A DNA stretch of 64,000 bases from Microglena sp. YARC. Its lineage: Eukaryota; Chlorophyta; Chlorophyceae; Chlamydomonadales; Chlamydomonadaceae. The notes under the pieces are model-generated. The model was not told the DNA's origin and did no database searches. It saw only the letters and a program-made list of their open reading frames with translations. This document shows positions 35,286-44,835 of this stretch, one piece after another. Every line of letters starts with the position of its first letter. Within the stretch, counting starts at the first letter, position 1. The DNA lies in contig CM039464.1 in NCBI GenBank assembly GCA_022414725.1, positions 52,092,540 to 52,156,539 of the forward strand, given 5' to 3'. The position numbers were made by a program, and so were the translations under genes.

Positions 35286-35549
35286 TTACAGTGAGAAAGC
35301 CGTGATGCCGTTGCTAGCAGAGAAGGCCTGCTTCTTCTGGTTGTGGAGCCACATGATGTCGACTCCGGTGCGCAATGAGACGTTGACAGGCATCGGCATC
35401 GGGTTGCCGTTCTCATCTGTGGTATAGATTTTCGCAACGTTGTTGTCGATCGCCTCCACTCGGACCTGGAGCTGATTGGTGATGTTGAAGCCGTTGACGG
35501 TGGCATTCTTGTACGAGAAGCACCCCTTGGCTGTCATTCTGCACGGCAT
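35286..35549 (-). CDS. Hypothetical 87-residue protein
   Basis: Minus strand from ATG 35549 (MPCRMTAKGCFSYKNATVNGF). The sequence looks like compact beta-rich protein (LQVRVEAIDNNVAKIYTTDENG) and the competing frames do not. Not recognised. A degenerate MITE lies about 55 bp upstream. Confidence 0.5.
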   Translation of the reverse strand: MPCRMTAKGCFSYKNATVNGFNITNQLQVRVEAIDNNVAKIYTTDENGNPMPMPVNVSLRTGVDIMWLHNQKKQAFSASNGITAFSL

Positions 35550-35605
35550 AACATAGTCATGTCAGTGTTGCGCATTAAAACTAGAAAAGTTTACATCCAA
35601 CAGTA

Positions 35606-35775
35606 ACGATCCTCCCGGCCACTTCCTCTCGGCCGATTTTTTTACATTTATAATCAGGATTTAGAGCATCCGGAATGACTCGCTAGCTTGATACATCAGC
35701 ACCAAGGAATCACAATTCCTCTCCATCCCATGCTTCTCAACCAGTCAAAATCGGCCGGGAGGCAGGAACGCCCAT
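35606..35775. mobile_element. MITE copy 4 (inverse orientation)
   Basis: The right side is intact (AAAATCGGCCGGGAGGCAGG to GCCCAT at 35775, TA at 35776-35777). The left terminal repeat is rearranged (GATCCTCCCGGCCACTTCC). Interior CATCAGCACCAAGGAATCAC matches other copies in reverse. Confidence 0.8.
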
Positions 35776-35785
35776 TACCTCAGAC

Positions 35786-36345
35786 TCAGAACTCCACATC
35801 AGACTCAGACTCAGAACCCGCATTATCATTAGTGATGCAACAAGAACCCACCGGGAGAGCGGGCGTCCCGAACACACCCCGGAAAGCGTGCGTCATCCGT
35901 ACTTGCGCCCCACTCCAATACTTATCCAATGCCGTCTCGAACCCATCGTACGTCACCAGCACCTCCTGATCAAACATGCGCCCCAGTGCGACACCGAACT
36001 TGCTGCCCCGGCTGTTACCAGCGGTCTTGCCAAACTGCTGCGTGGCTGCCACTGTCATGCCGTAGTATGTGCTTGGCGCGCCTGCCCCCCCTTGCATCTG
36101 AGCACCTCGCAGCCTTACTGCGTCCCTGGTACCTTGCCCATCCTTCAACGTAGACTCCCCTTCGGCATCGCACATGTTCAGCAACCTCACAAATGTGCCT
36201 TTGAACTTCTCCGCCACGCACTCAATTGCCTCAGCTGTGACCAGCTGCTTGAATGAACACACGAGACTACCGTGCTGTGGAGATCCAACCCAGGCGTGGC
36301 GTAACTGGGGATGACCAGCAAGGCACGCTTTTGTCTCTGCATCTG
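35786..36345 (-). pseudogene. Caspase-like peptidase, N-terminally truncated
   Basis: The minus-strand frame has no start until an internal ATG at 36262 but is open back to about 36345. It covers the second half of a caspase-fold domain: a changed His region (CLAGHPQLRHAWVGSPQHGSL, where relatives have CGHG-MNEGSPRHGTL), then the putative Cys site FVRLLNMCDAEG, and a C-terminal half (GVALGRMFDQEVLVTYDGF) also found in the gene at 44045-44835. The N-terminal beta-strands are absent. It ends in an acidic Ser/Glu/Asp tail (NDNAGSESESDVEF). A broken paralogue is the simplest reading. Confidence 0.65.
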
Positions 36346-36586
36346 TGGGGGTTACACTTATTTATACCGGTTAATATTGAATCACACATATTTCTCTATG
36401 TACAACTTGAGCAACCAAAACAAAGTCAAAAACGGAAGTCAAATGGCATTCTCCAATTTGGAAATAAATAGTTTTGTTCACGATCAATGATGCGTGTCCA
36501 AGAAAGAAATAATGATACGGGACTCCAAAGCAGCGTGATTTTTAAGAGGCGCGCTCCACCATCCCAAAAAAACACAGGTTTGTTAA

Positions 36587-36871
36587 TCAGAAAAAAATTA
36601 TAAATATCTCCTCTCGTCCTCGTCCGGCAAGCGGTGATATGTCGTCCACGTCGGTGTTCGAAATGTCCAGGTGAACCAACGAAGTGAGTCCGGCAAGCGG
36701 TGATATGTCGAGCACGTCGGTGTTCGAAATGTCCAGGTGAACCAACGAAGTGAGTCCGGCAAGCGGTGATATGTCGAGCACCTTGCTCCGGCGACAAAAC
36801 GAAATGAAGCCGGACAGCGATAATCGGTCTTCGACCTTCGAGAGTGCCCATTGAAGGACCAGCCGCCGCAC
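36587..36871 (-). CDS. Short leucine-rich-repeat protein, possibly truncated
   Basis: Minus strand from ATG 36871 (MRRLVLQWALSKVEDRLSLSG). Contains three LRR units of 22 residues of the internalin-like type (DISPLAGLTSLVHLDISNTDV). The repeats are followed by a non-repeat tail (RGREEIFIIFF), so the gene is probably truncated. The 66-bp DNA units are nearly identical. LRR proteins bind other proteins; targets unknown. Confidence 0.6.
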   Translation of the reverse strand: MRRLVLQWALSKVEDRLSLSGFISFCRRSKVLDISPLAGLTSLVHLDISNTDVLDISPLAGLTSLVHLDISNTDVDDISPLAGRGREEIFIIFF

Positions 36872-36962
36872 TGAAGCGATCGCCTCTCTTCCTGGACACG
36901 CCGACTGTAGCTTAGTTGGTTGCGGTTATTATATGCATCAAATTCCCTTGTCATGTGAGTAA

Positions 36963-37421
36963 ATGAGCATCACACAGACAACTTGTAAGCCACAAGTAAT
37001 GTACATTTTAGGGCGCAGGGAAAGTGGGAAGAGTCACGCTATCACTCAACTTATTGCTCAACATTCACCACCCACTCTAATATTGGTCATGACAGAACAT
37101 AATAAGGAGTACCATGCTTTACATACACCAGAGGCAACGTTGTGTAAACTGTCTGAATCTGAATCAGAATCACCTTCACTTGACGGTTTCAATGTGCTAG
37201 CATTTGATGACATCCATCTTTTTAATGTACAAGGCCGCCAATTGTTACACAATGCCATGCAGTCGAAAGCTCGTGCCGTCATCGTGTCTGTCTCTCACCC
37301 TTGCAGCATTCCCCCAGACGGTCGAGACACCATCTTACAACTCAGTCAGTATCATGACCATCACGGATCTGACTGGCTGAAGATGTTGAAGACCACGTAT
37401 GCATTCAAATTCTACACTTGA
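36963..37421 (+). CDS. A32-like P-loop ATPase, 3' end in a transposon repeat
   Basis: 152 residues from ATG 36963. Walker A is GRRESGKSHAIT (about residues 17-24), Walker B is VLAFDDIHLF, and a later VSVSHPCSIPPDGRDTI resembles the region after Walker B in A32-like packaging ATPases of large DNA viruses. Those pump DNA into the capsid; this one is short for the family, so it could be a reduced or different member. Its stop codon (37419-37421) lies inside a Fanzor-mariner terminal inverted repeat that starts at 37415, so the original C terminus may have been cut by the insertion. Confidence 0.55.
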   Translation: MSITQTTCKPQVMYILGRRESGKSHAITQLIAQHSPPTLILVMTEHNKEYHALHTPEATLCKLSESESESPSLDGFNVLAFDDIHLFNVQGRQLLHNAMQSKARAVIVSVSHPCSIPPDGRDTILQLSQYHDHHGSDWLKMLKTTYAFKFYT

Positions 37422-37440
37422 CGGAATACTAAAATGAAAC
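37413..37440 (-). mobile_element. Solo terminal inverted repeat (Fanzor-mariner 3' end)
   Basis: TA (37413-37414) then a 26-bp copy of the 3' terminal repeat (starting CACTTGACGGAATACTAAAA). A few dozen bases of related 3'-end sequence may follow, but no Fanzor coding part is present. It is a remnant or the product of imprecise loss. Confidence 0.75.
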
Positions 37441-37608
37441 CGCTTTCTGGAGTGTAAGGCACATGTAGATGCAAATGTGCCTGTTTCTGGAAACCAATCC
37501 AGCCGTGTGCGAGCATGGAGTAGTGGGACACCTTGTATTTCATGATAAAGTGTGCTTAAGGAAATGTGGTGCATGATTTTATCACCAAAATAATGATGCA
37601 AACATAGA

Positions 37609-38175
37609 ATGGATGCAAATCATCCTTTACCTGTTCTACAAAATAGTGCATGTACACCCAATGACAGTAACCACATCGTCAATAATGTGCTCAATTATGT
37701 AAACAAATGCACAAGTAAGGTATCAATCATTGTATTTCCAGAGTGTGGCAGCGGATATCATGAGTGGAATGTTTTAATAGCCCTCATTCGAACCGGTTAT
37801 AACATCAATACAGCGATTTTCATGGATAGCCATATCGAACCCCATTCGGTGGACGAGTGGCTTAGGCTGTCTCAAGTGCACCATGTCGCGACAAAAGTCG
37901 TTGACTCGTACGTAGCGCTGGAGCATTGGACGAAGGAGCAAACCTCCCCAAACAAAGTGTTTGTAATTTACATCAATGGTGGGCTGAAGTTCGGTGAGTC
38001 GTATTGTGCCAAACATGGATCCTCTGCATGTCTCACTGCGGCGGCACAATTCTGGAAGTGGTGTGACCAGAACGCAGCTAACCAACTCACAATTAATTTC
38101 ATTGGACGAGACATGCGACACCCTGCCGATTGCAAGTCATGGACTGAATTGGCTAACACGTTCACTAAACTGTGA
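37609..38175 (+). CDS. Hypothetical protein, possible methyltransferase-like fold
   Basis: 188 residues from ATG 37609. A hydrophobic strand followed by a glycine turn (VSIIVFPECGSGYHEWNVLIAL) and a second strand ending in an acidic residue (NTAIFMD) resemble the SAM-binding start of Rossmann-type methyltransferases. The glycine pattern is weak and no catalytic motif is seen, so this is only a suggestion. The rest (VFVIYINGGLKF, LTINFIGRDMRH) alternates strands and helices as a globular enzyme would. Confidence 0.5.
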   Translation: MDANHPLPVLQNSACTPNDSNHIVNNVLNYVNKCTSKVSIIVFPECGSGYHEWNVLIALIRTGYNINTAIFMDSHIEPHSVDEWLRLSQVHHVATKVVDSYVALEHWTKEQTSPNKVFVIYINGGLKFGESYCAKHGSSACLTAAAQFWKWCDQNAANQLTINFIGRDMRHPADCKSWTELANTFTKL

Positions 38176-38296
38176 TATACAGTTTGATATGGTCGTTAAC
38201 AGGTTGATCCTATCCTGCTTGATACACACGACTTTCTCTTGAGTAGTGATAATTTAATTCTGCGATTTTTCAAAAGAGGAGGTCTGAGCATCTTCC

Positions 38297-38779
38297 TTAT
38301 CCGGTGATACCATGAGGCAAAGTAGTACCATTCCCTATTAATCCAATTATCATGTACAACTCCATGACGCAATTGATCAAACCCATGCCCGCCTTCCAAT
38401 CCCTCCCTGCACAAGAGCGACATGGCCACTTTGTTGAATGACGATATTGCACCAAGTCGATATCGTGATCACAGCATTGCTCTCCTCTCTGTTGAAGTCT
38501 GTCATGCAATGCGTGTGAAGGACTTGCAGGGCAGTCTGAAGCACCGATTTCTCCGTTGAGTTGATGACCCACCTTTGTGCAATCACAAGCGCAAATCAAA
38601 TCATACCTGTTGTTTCGCAGCATGGCTACGGCAGCTTCAACAGCCGCATGCGCCACCCGCACTGCCTCATCAGCTCGCTCAGCAGTTTGGACAAGTGCAG
38701 CCAATGCAGCATTCTTGTGTGGCCCTCCGTCAGCGATGATGATGCCTAGCTGAGCTGGTGATGTATTAGTGAAGTCCAT
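38297..38779 (-). CDS. Hypothetical protein, paralogue of 5709-6071
   Basis: Start ATG 38779 (MDFTNTSPAQLGIIIADGG), with GCTTATTATC on the plus strand just beside it as in the sister gene. It has an extra segment in the middle (CDCTKVGHQLNGEIGASDC) that the sister lacks. The opposite strand also has a conserved open frame in both copies (MATLLNDDIAPSRYRDHS at 38422-38559), so which strand is coding is not certain. DNA similarity covers about 500 bp. Confidence 0.5.
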   Translation of the reverse strand: MDFTNTSPAQLGIIIADGGPHKNAALAALVQTAERADEAVRVAHAAVEAAVAMLRNNRYDLICACDCTKVGHQLNGEIGASDCPASPSHALHDRLQQRGEQCCDHDIDLVQYRHSTKWPCRSCAGRDWKAGMGLINCVMELYMIIGLIGNGTTLPHGITG

Positions 38780-39147
38780 GCTTATTATCTGTGCATGAAA
38801 CAATGAAAGCAGTGACTGTGTACACAATTATACTGTAGGCTTTAAGTAATACCGCGATAAAATAGGGTTGTCAAGCAGCTAACAAACCAGAATTCGCCCC
38901 CGTACAGACAGTATACATCCGTTTTAGTATACATCCGAATTAGATTTGTGTTAGATACGTGTGCGTCGGTATCACACCGTGCGCGACACTCGATGCGATG
39001 AGATGAGATGAGAAACCCCGAATTCAGGCCAAATTCCCATGAACACGGCGTCCTCTTTTGTGTGAGGATCCGCCAACCTTGGTAGCTGTACGTGGACAAG
39101 ACAACCTAGCCGTCGCTTAGCGGATTCAGCTAAATGCAGCCCCTGCA

Positions 39148-39660
39148 TCAACAATCACCGACACACCCATTTCGGGGGATATCGCATCTCTTCGATATTG
39201 CGTCCCATTTTTTGGTCGCCTTGCCATATTTCACACCTTCATTCGAGCAATGGACGGCACCGCATCGCGCGGTGCTTGCGTGTTTATCGAACGAGCTCAT
39301 GGCGGTTTTGTCATTCTTATTAAACTTCGCCATGAGTTCATAACTGCTACGACATTTGCTCTCGATACAAGATTTGAGGGGCTTTTCAGTTTTCTCAATG
39401 ACTTCACCTGCAGCCGATAGTTTATCGTTGCATTTTGTTACTTTTCTGCACTTTGATGCTTTCATGCGGAGCGCGCCTGCCCACTCTATCCATTCATCAA
39501 GCGTACGTTCTTTTTTGTCAGAGGCCTCATGCTTCATAAACGTGACGAACTCTTCGGACGTGTACGAGTCGTCCTTCTTTCCGCGTGGACGGGGACCTGT
39601 GTAGCACACGACATCAGATCGACTCTTCGTTTCTTTTTTCGCTTGAGGTAGTTTTGGCAT
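39148..39660 (-). CDS. Hypothetical Lys/Cys-rich protein
   Basis: 170 residues from ATG 39660 (MPKLPQAKKETKSRSDVVC). Strongly basic, with paired cysteines (KSCIESKCRSSYE, ARCGAVHCSNEG, CDIPRNGCVGDC) that could bind metal or form disulphides. Upstream there is an AT-rich TATA-like run (TTTAAAATATATACAC) about 25 bp before the start. Not recognised. The interval 38842-39140 has no gene I would defend. Confidence 0.6.
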   Translation of the reverse strand: MPKLPQAKKETKSRSDVVCYTGPRPRGKKDDSYTSEEFVTFMKHEASDKKERTLDEWIEWAGALRMKASKCRKVTKCNDKLSAAGEVIEKTEKPLKSCIESKCRSSYELMAKFNKNDKTAMSSFDKHASTARCGAVHCSNEGVKYGKATKKWDAISKRCDIPRNGCVGDC

Positions 39661-39802
39661 TCAATGAATGAATGAAAGTGTATATATTTTAAATAAAAAA
39701 AAAAAAAATCTAAGACTTGTTTGTTGCGTTTTTTAAATTATCTAAGACTTTTTTCTTCAGAGTTCCTTATCATGTTGAGTTATCCATTCATCCTCACACA
39801 TA

Positions 39803-39966
39803 ATGGGCGTTCCTGCCTCCCGGCCGATTTTGACTGGTTGCGAAACATGGTATGGAGCGGAATTGTGATTCATCGGTGCTGATGTCTCAAGCTAGCGAGT
39901 AGTTCAGGAGGCTCTAAATCCTGATTATAAATTTAAAAAAATCGGCCGGGAGGCAGGAACGCCCAT
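39803..39966. mobile_element. MITE copy 5 (164 bp, best preserved)
   Basis: Both ends complete (ATGGGCGTTCCTGCCTCCCG and its inverse) with TA duplications at 39801-39802 and 39967-39968. The terminal repeats pair over about 30 bp, so the transcript would fold as a long hairpin. This copy can serve as the family reference. No gene is seen between it and about 40298. Confidence 0.9.
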
Positions 39967-40298
39967 TACATGCCAAGGAGGCGGCTTGCGCATCCCCTCC
40001 CCCCCTGTAAGTACATTCTCATGTGGATGCACACCGCGAGCATGCAGCATGTCCACCCTTGCATGTGATTTTTCAAGAGTTTTGTCAAAAACAAAACATT
40101 CTTACACAGTCATTCATACCCGGAATTCATACTTGGATTGTTTAGGCATTGCAATCCACATGAGTCTTTGTATTCACTAAGTTGTATAATTATCCCATCG
40201 CCATCAGATGGGATACTGAATGGATGTGAAACTGCTAAAATTGTATTCTGGCTGATGGCAGTTGCATTGTGGCGTGCAGTGATGTTGCGTTCATCACA

Positions 40299-41158
40299 AT
40301 GCTTAAAAGCAATGTCGCATCATGTGGCAAGGGGCCTGATCCACCGTGTTTTTGCGACGCATGCACCGAAGAAGAGGTTTCCGTGACAGACATGGGGCTG
40401 TCGCTAGAGCTGCTTGCTGTGTACCCGAACTACGAGTGGGTGCCGCCCTCAGGAAACAATACGGATGCCGAAGGCACAACAGCTGCGATGGAGCAGGCAG
40501 TGCATGCATACTTGCAGCGTCTGGGCGGTTGCCACGGCCCCTACAGGCTGGAATGTGCACAGAGCACCTCAAGTTGCTAGGCGCAGACCAGATCAACAGC
40601 GTACACACGCTCACAGGCAGCAGCCTCACACGGCAGTACATCATGCAGGAGATCGAGGCACGTGCATCACAGCAAGCATCGGTGTTGCTCATTCAGCTGT
40701 GTGGTCACGGTGGTAAGGGAGCTGAGTTGATTCTGGCTGATGGCAGTTGCATCGCGCTGTCAGACATCGCTGCTGCATTGCATGCCGCGCGCTACAAAGG
40801 CACTGTGGTATGCACCATCAACGTCTGCAACGCGGAGCCATCAGCAGTGGCCCATGGTTGGAACGCGTGTTCGCCTTTCCCCTGGGTGCTTATTTACTCC
40901 AGCGGACCGCAGGAAGTTCAGAATGTGTCCCATGCCACGCACTTTGCGCGTTTGTTAGGCAGGCTATTTTCTGAGCGTCCGACGTACGTAGAGTTACAGC
41001 AACGCTCGGATGAGTTGTGGGTGGAGACGCGCGATCCGCGCCAGAGCCTGGGAAGTGGCGTGGTCCACCTACCATATGCATGGGTAACAATTTGTATTCT
41101 GGGCGTTTTCTGGAGCCCGCATCGGTCGTGTAGGGACACAGTCTTCATCCTTAATTAA
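40299..41158 (+). pseudogene. Caspase-like peptidase, one frameshift
   Basis: Frame one from the ATG at 40299 carries a Cys-rich start (CFCDACTEEEV) and the first part of the domain (ELLAVYPNYEWVPPSGNN). Near 40550 the frame shifts and the second part continues to 41158. This part has the His site VLLIQLCGHGGKGAELILADG and the putative Cys site VVCTINVCNAEPS, then a C-terminal region (NVSHATHFARLLGRLFSE). Clan CD caspase-like peptidases use this His-Cys pair to cut after acidic or basic residues; the substrate here is unknown. One indel separates it from an intact gene of about 285 residues. Confidence 0.65.
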
Positions 41159-41280
41159 AACCCATGTCCTCCCCCGGTGTTGCAATGAGAAAATGACGGT
41201 CGCATAAAAAAAGATCCCTATATTATCTATTATAAATCCTCGAAGCTTAACACGAGTCAGCAGCTCAATTTGAGACAAAC

Positions 41281-41883
41281 ATGGCATCTCGGGAAGATCC
41301 CCTTACCGACATCCTCACATCTGCAATCGCCCACATCAAGCGAATGCTTCCAGATTGGTCACCCCCAGACCTCTGGCACCCACATGCTACCCTGACGCCG
41401 TACAAGAGCGGTTATGCTATGTTCGGCAAGCTTAAGCCTGGCGCCCAGATCATGGTCAAAGACGCATCCGGTTACAGGCACCATGGCATCTTTGTCGGCA
41501 GCAAGTGGTGGCACCAGGGGATATCGAAGTCCCGACAGTCGTTGATGTGTGGGGAATTTCTAAGGAGCAGGCCAACGTCTCATTGCGATCCTACGAAGAC
41601 TTCGTTGCCAACGGCTCTATCTTTGCGGGAGGCTTTGTACCCCGAAGGGGCTGCTCTGGATCAGACCCTCTCGGCAAGCCTTGCCCTCGCTCTGGTCAAA
41701 GATGCTGAGCAAACCCCATTTGTCTACAACGCCGCATTTAACAACTGCGAGCACTTTGCAACGATGTGTCGCTGCCTCAGGTGTGCATGGAAGGCATGCC
41801 ATCTCATCATTGACGCACAGTTTGCTGAACTGAATACATTCCCTGCATCACATCTGCCTCCCCGCGGTTTTGTAGGTATCTGA
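41281..41883 (+). CDS. LRAT-like (NlpC/P60 superfamily) protein, likely two indels
   Basis: Start ATG 41281 after CAATTTGAGACAAAC. The conserved His site is KPGAQIMVKDASGYRHHGIF and the Cys site is FNNCEHFATMC, the layout of LRAT/H-rev107-type acyltransferases and hydrolases (Cys-His thiol enzymes on lipids). Between the two sites the better-looking protein is in another frame (VPTVVDVWGISKEQANVSL, RSYEDFVANGSIFAGGFV at about 41510-41640). Two compensating indels are therefore likely, or the middle has diverged. 201 residues is normal for the family. Family call fairly secure, activity not. Confidence 0.65.
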   Translation: MASREDPLTDILTSAIAHIKRMLPDWSPPDLWHPHATLTPYKSGYAMFGKLKPGAQIMVKDASGYRHHGIFVGSKWWHQGISKSRQSLMCGEFLRSRPTSHCDPTKTSLPTALSLREALYPEGAALDQTLSASLALALVKDAEQTPFVYNAAFNNCEHFATMCRCLRCAWKACHLIIDAQFAELNTFPASHLPPRGFVGI

Positions 41884-42380
41884 ATGAATCATCAACACAA
41901 CTGACATGGATACCACCGGATATATTCACAAGCCCATAACCACCGTTTGGCCTAAGAATCGCAGTAGACGGCTCAGTTTATGGCCCTTACCACATGAACA
42001 CCTCTGAAAAGTGTTCCGCCGTTTGCGTGTGTCAATAAGGGCCTGCGTGTGCCATTCGACCGTGTTCGGCCTCTTGTGTACACTCCTATACATTCGACAG
42101 TGTTCCGCCGTTTGCGTGGGCCATTCGGTGTCCGATACATTCGACAGTGTTCCGCCGTTTGCGTGTGTCCTCCTCCGATGGACAAGTCAGATCCTGTGTC
42201 ACAGAAGACTGGGGGTTTCTGCTTTAGATGCCTTGAATTTTTTGTGTCAATCACCTGAAGACAGTATCTGTATTGACAAGATCGGTTACAAATCTTGAAT
42301 TGGTCTACTTTTCAGAATCCCCAAATATAAGGTGTCCCAATATCAAATGTCCCTAGCTGTATGGGTCTTCCTCCTCCAAT
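41884..42380. repeat. Intergenic stretch with a degenerate 50-60 bp repeat
   Basis: GTGTTCCGCCGTTTGCGTG recurs at about 42012, 42106 and 42148, with a shorter relative near 42060 (TGTTCGGCCTC), joined by CATTCGACAGT. No gene seen. Confidence 0.55.
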
Positions 42381-42382
42381 TC

Positions 42383-42978
42383 TTAGTAAATTTCCTGGCT
42401 GTGGATATCTTGACAGAAGACGCGTCCACCGCGATTCACAGCTGTCACGATCATACGAGAAATTTTCACATATCCAAGTGAGGTTCCGTCTTTCAGGTCC
42501 ATGTTTATGAGATGCGGTAGCCAGGACAAAAGTCTAGTCGCGCCCATAGTGGTCTGCTGTATGGCTTTCGACACCTTGGCATGTCCATACTGGGCAGGGG
42601 GGGGTTTGAGGATTTTCGGCTCCACAACGAAAAGGGTGTTGATAGCATGTGAGAATACAAGGGCGCTTCCGTTGGCGATCTTGTAGCAGCCGTCATCGAA
42701 GAAGTACTCCACAGCGACGAGGAACAAACGTGACGGTGGGATGTGTGGTGTCTTTGTTTAATAAGGTGAAGCAATGCGTCATACTTCAAGATGCGTGGAT
42801 CACCGGAAACAGCCGATGACGCCCGCAGTGCATGGAGACGGCTGACATTCTGGCAGTGGAGGCGATCAAGAAACTTGGTTGTGCCGAGACTGTCCATGTC
42901 CAGAGACAACGCCTTTCCTAGTTTGCGGACTGGTTTTGAAATGGGCTGACAAGGTGGGATATATATATCGGTCGGCAT
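42383..42978 (-). pseudogene. Unknown gene with one frameshift
   Basis: Minus strand from ATG 42978 (MPTDIYIPPCQPISKPVRKLG). The first frame is good to about 42750, and the second continues from about 42730 (FLVAVEYFFDDGCYKIANGSALVF) to 42383. Together about 195 residues. Not recognised. The indel lies in the CATCCCACCG/GTGTGGTG area. Confidence 0.5.
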
Positions 42979-43049
42979 CGCGTCGATGAATACTCTTTTT
43001 CTTCGCGCAATCGCTCAATGGTTTTTATCAGGTATGTATGTTGAGTTGT

Positions 43050-43619
43050 TTAGACTCGTTTTTTAGAAACGCACACGAAACACTTGTCGTCGATTAAAGC
43101 CACATTGAGTCTTACGCAACGGCATTCACTGTGGTTGCTACTGCTGTTCTTTGAGTACCCCATTGCTATTTGGGGCCATTGGCTGCCATGCAAAACATGC
43201 GATGTCCCGTATGATTCAAAGAGCATCAGAATCACCATAAATCGTCTTCCCACACCACTTGTACCGAATTATTTAGAGTGACCAGTACTTTATGTTCATA
43301 TGTCCCAATTCCGTGATACTTCGTAGCAAGAATAATGACGTTAGTCTGCTTATACTTCCTGGCACAAACTTTGTCAAATCCCCACCAGAATCCATCTTCA
43401 TCCATCCATGTTCTCTTTGTTGTGCAACTGGCACTGGAGCTCGTTAGGAATGTATCGTTCGATGTAATCACTACCCCATTCAGGCACGAGGCCTCTCATG
43501 AGGCGGCCAATTCCAATGTTTTTTTGCTTTTCAATTGTATCAAGATGAACGTCTTGGACCCCAGTGCAAATCAAGTCGGACGTACCCGACACAGTGATGT
43601 CCGAAGCGTAATCTGACAT
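43050..43619 (-). pseudogene. Unknown gene with two frameshifts
   Basis: Minus strand from ATG 43619 (MSDYASDITVSGTSDLICTGV). Collinear pieces in three frames: to about 43400, then about 43440-43270 (GFWWGFDKVCARKYKQTNVIILATKYHG), then about 43250-43050 (FMVILMLFESYGTSHVLHG). About 185 residues if read through. Trp/Tyr-rich; not recognised. A promoter-like block sits within 10 bp of its start. Confidence 0.45.
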
Positions 43620-43662
43620 TCTATAGTTATTCTCAAATAAAGTGGGACACCCTTTATAATGA
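43620..43662 (-). promoter_or_regulatory. Promoter-like block upstream of 43619
   Basis: Read on the minus strand: an ATTATAAAGGGTGTCCC stretch, then CACTTTATTTGAGAATAACT and five to six bases later the ATG at 43619. Nearly the same sequence stands before the start at 45600 on the plus strand, so the two blocks face each other as inverted copies 1.9 kb apart. Confidence 0.55.
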
Positions 43663-43674
43663 TGGACGAGGCCG

Positions 43675-44061
43675 TCACATCCAATCCACCAAGGAGACAC
43701 CAATCATCATCGAATCCCATCCAATAAGTGCTCCCCCAAGAGTATCGACATCGTTCCGCCGTTTGATATAAGATGATTTTGTGCCCGGTGATCGTCTGAA
43801 GACGTCTTGGTCAGTCAGTCGTCGTCTTGTGGTCTGCCATGTCAAAATAATTGTCCAAACTGAATAATTGTCCAACTGCAGCCAAAGTACGTGAAGCATG
43901 AACAAAGGGTGCTTGATTGAGGCCTCTGCCTGATGTAAGGTGAGAAGCCCAAGCGTTACAGTGAATGGTGTACGCGAGTCATCAAAATGAATCCAATCTG
44001 CACGCGCTCCCCCTTCAGAAACAAATAGAGTCTGCTTGTGATCGTCATGCAGAATCGCCAC
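43675..44061 (-). CDS. Hypothetical 128-residue protein
   Basis: Open frame from ATG 44061 (MAILHDDHKQTLFVSEGGARA). The middle has long hydrophobic segments (VTLGLLTLHQAE, LHVLWLQLDNYSVWTIILTW) that could be buried or membrane-associated. No family recognised. It overlaps the end of the caspase-like gene by 17 bp, which is common in compact viral genomes. Confidence 0.35.
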   Translation of the reverse strand: MAILHDDHKQTLFVSEGGARADWIHFDDSRTPFTVTLGLLTLHQAEASIKHPLFMLHVLWLQLDNYSVWTIILTWQTTRRRLTDQDVFRRSPGTKSSYIKRRNDVDTLGGALIGWDSMMIGVSLVDWM

Positions 44062-44835
44062 TCACCTGTGAACCATTAGCCGGCCATCCGAAGATCCCTT
44101 TCAACCTTGCAGGATACAGCAGTGCCCTCCCACTGCCACCAGGCCAGTGCCTCTGCAAGAGCTCATCAAGGCGCTCGTAGGTTAAGATCGACTCTGCGTC
44201 AAACATTCTGCCCAGGGCAGCGATGAAGTGTGTGCCTGCCTTGCCACCTGCCGTTTCTTCAAAAGTCCCAGTTGCCAACAACATCACGTCCTTGTGTGCA
44301 ACGAGATGGAACTGTGCATCATGATCTGCTCTTGATGCGTCAAGCAGAGATCTTCCGTGCTGGAACAGCAGACCAGGCCGGGGGCAATGGCATTTTCTTC
44401 GCACATGTTGAGCACGCGGATGAGTGTGCCGCAAAAACGTTGAGCTGCCACCACCGCATCGATGGCCTCAGCTGACACCAGATGTTTGTAAGAACATACC
44501 AATGTACCGTGACGTGGCGACCCCTCATTCATGCCATGCCCACAGAATAACAAAAGAGCAACGTCCACTGAGGGCTCCAACAACCAAGCCAATTGGTCCA
44601 TGACGGTCCTCCGGCACACGGTGCCTTCGAGAACCTTGATCTCCATACCAGAACCCAAAACCTTGTTGACAAAAACATCATGGTCCTTCATGGATCCGCC
44701 ACATCTGTACCCCTTCAAGTCCCTTGGCAGCGTACCACACTCTTCCAATGTGTGCCTAAGCAAGAATCCCAACCCGTCTACGTAGTAACTTGGAAAAATG
44801 AACAAGGCGCGACGAGTCTTAACGGACGCCATCAT
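44045..44835 (-). pseudogene. Caspase-like peptidase, one frameshift
   Basis: Minus strand from ATG 44835 (second ATG 44832). The first strand and helix (RRALFIFPSYYVDGLGFLLRH) are followed by the His site VALLLFCGHGMNEGSPRHGTL and the Cys site TLIRVLNMCEENA. After about 44370 the frame changes and continues as VAHKDVMLLATGTFEETAGG and FIAALGRMFDAESILTYERL to 44045. The Cys-site context is almost the same as in 35786-36345, so the two are close paralogues. Broken by one indel near a run in GCTGGAACAGCAG. It has ATTTGAGAGCAC just before the start, a weak relative of the promoter-like motif. Confidence 0.7.
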
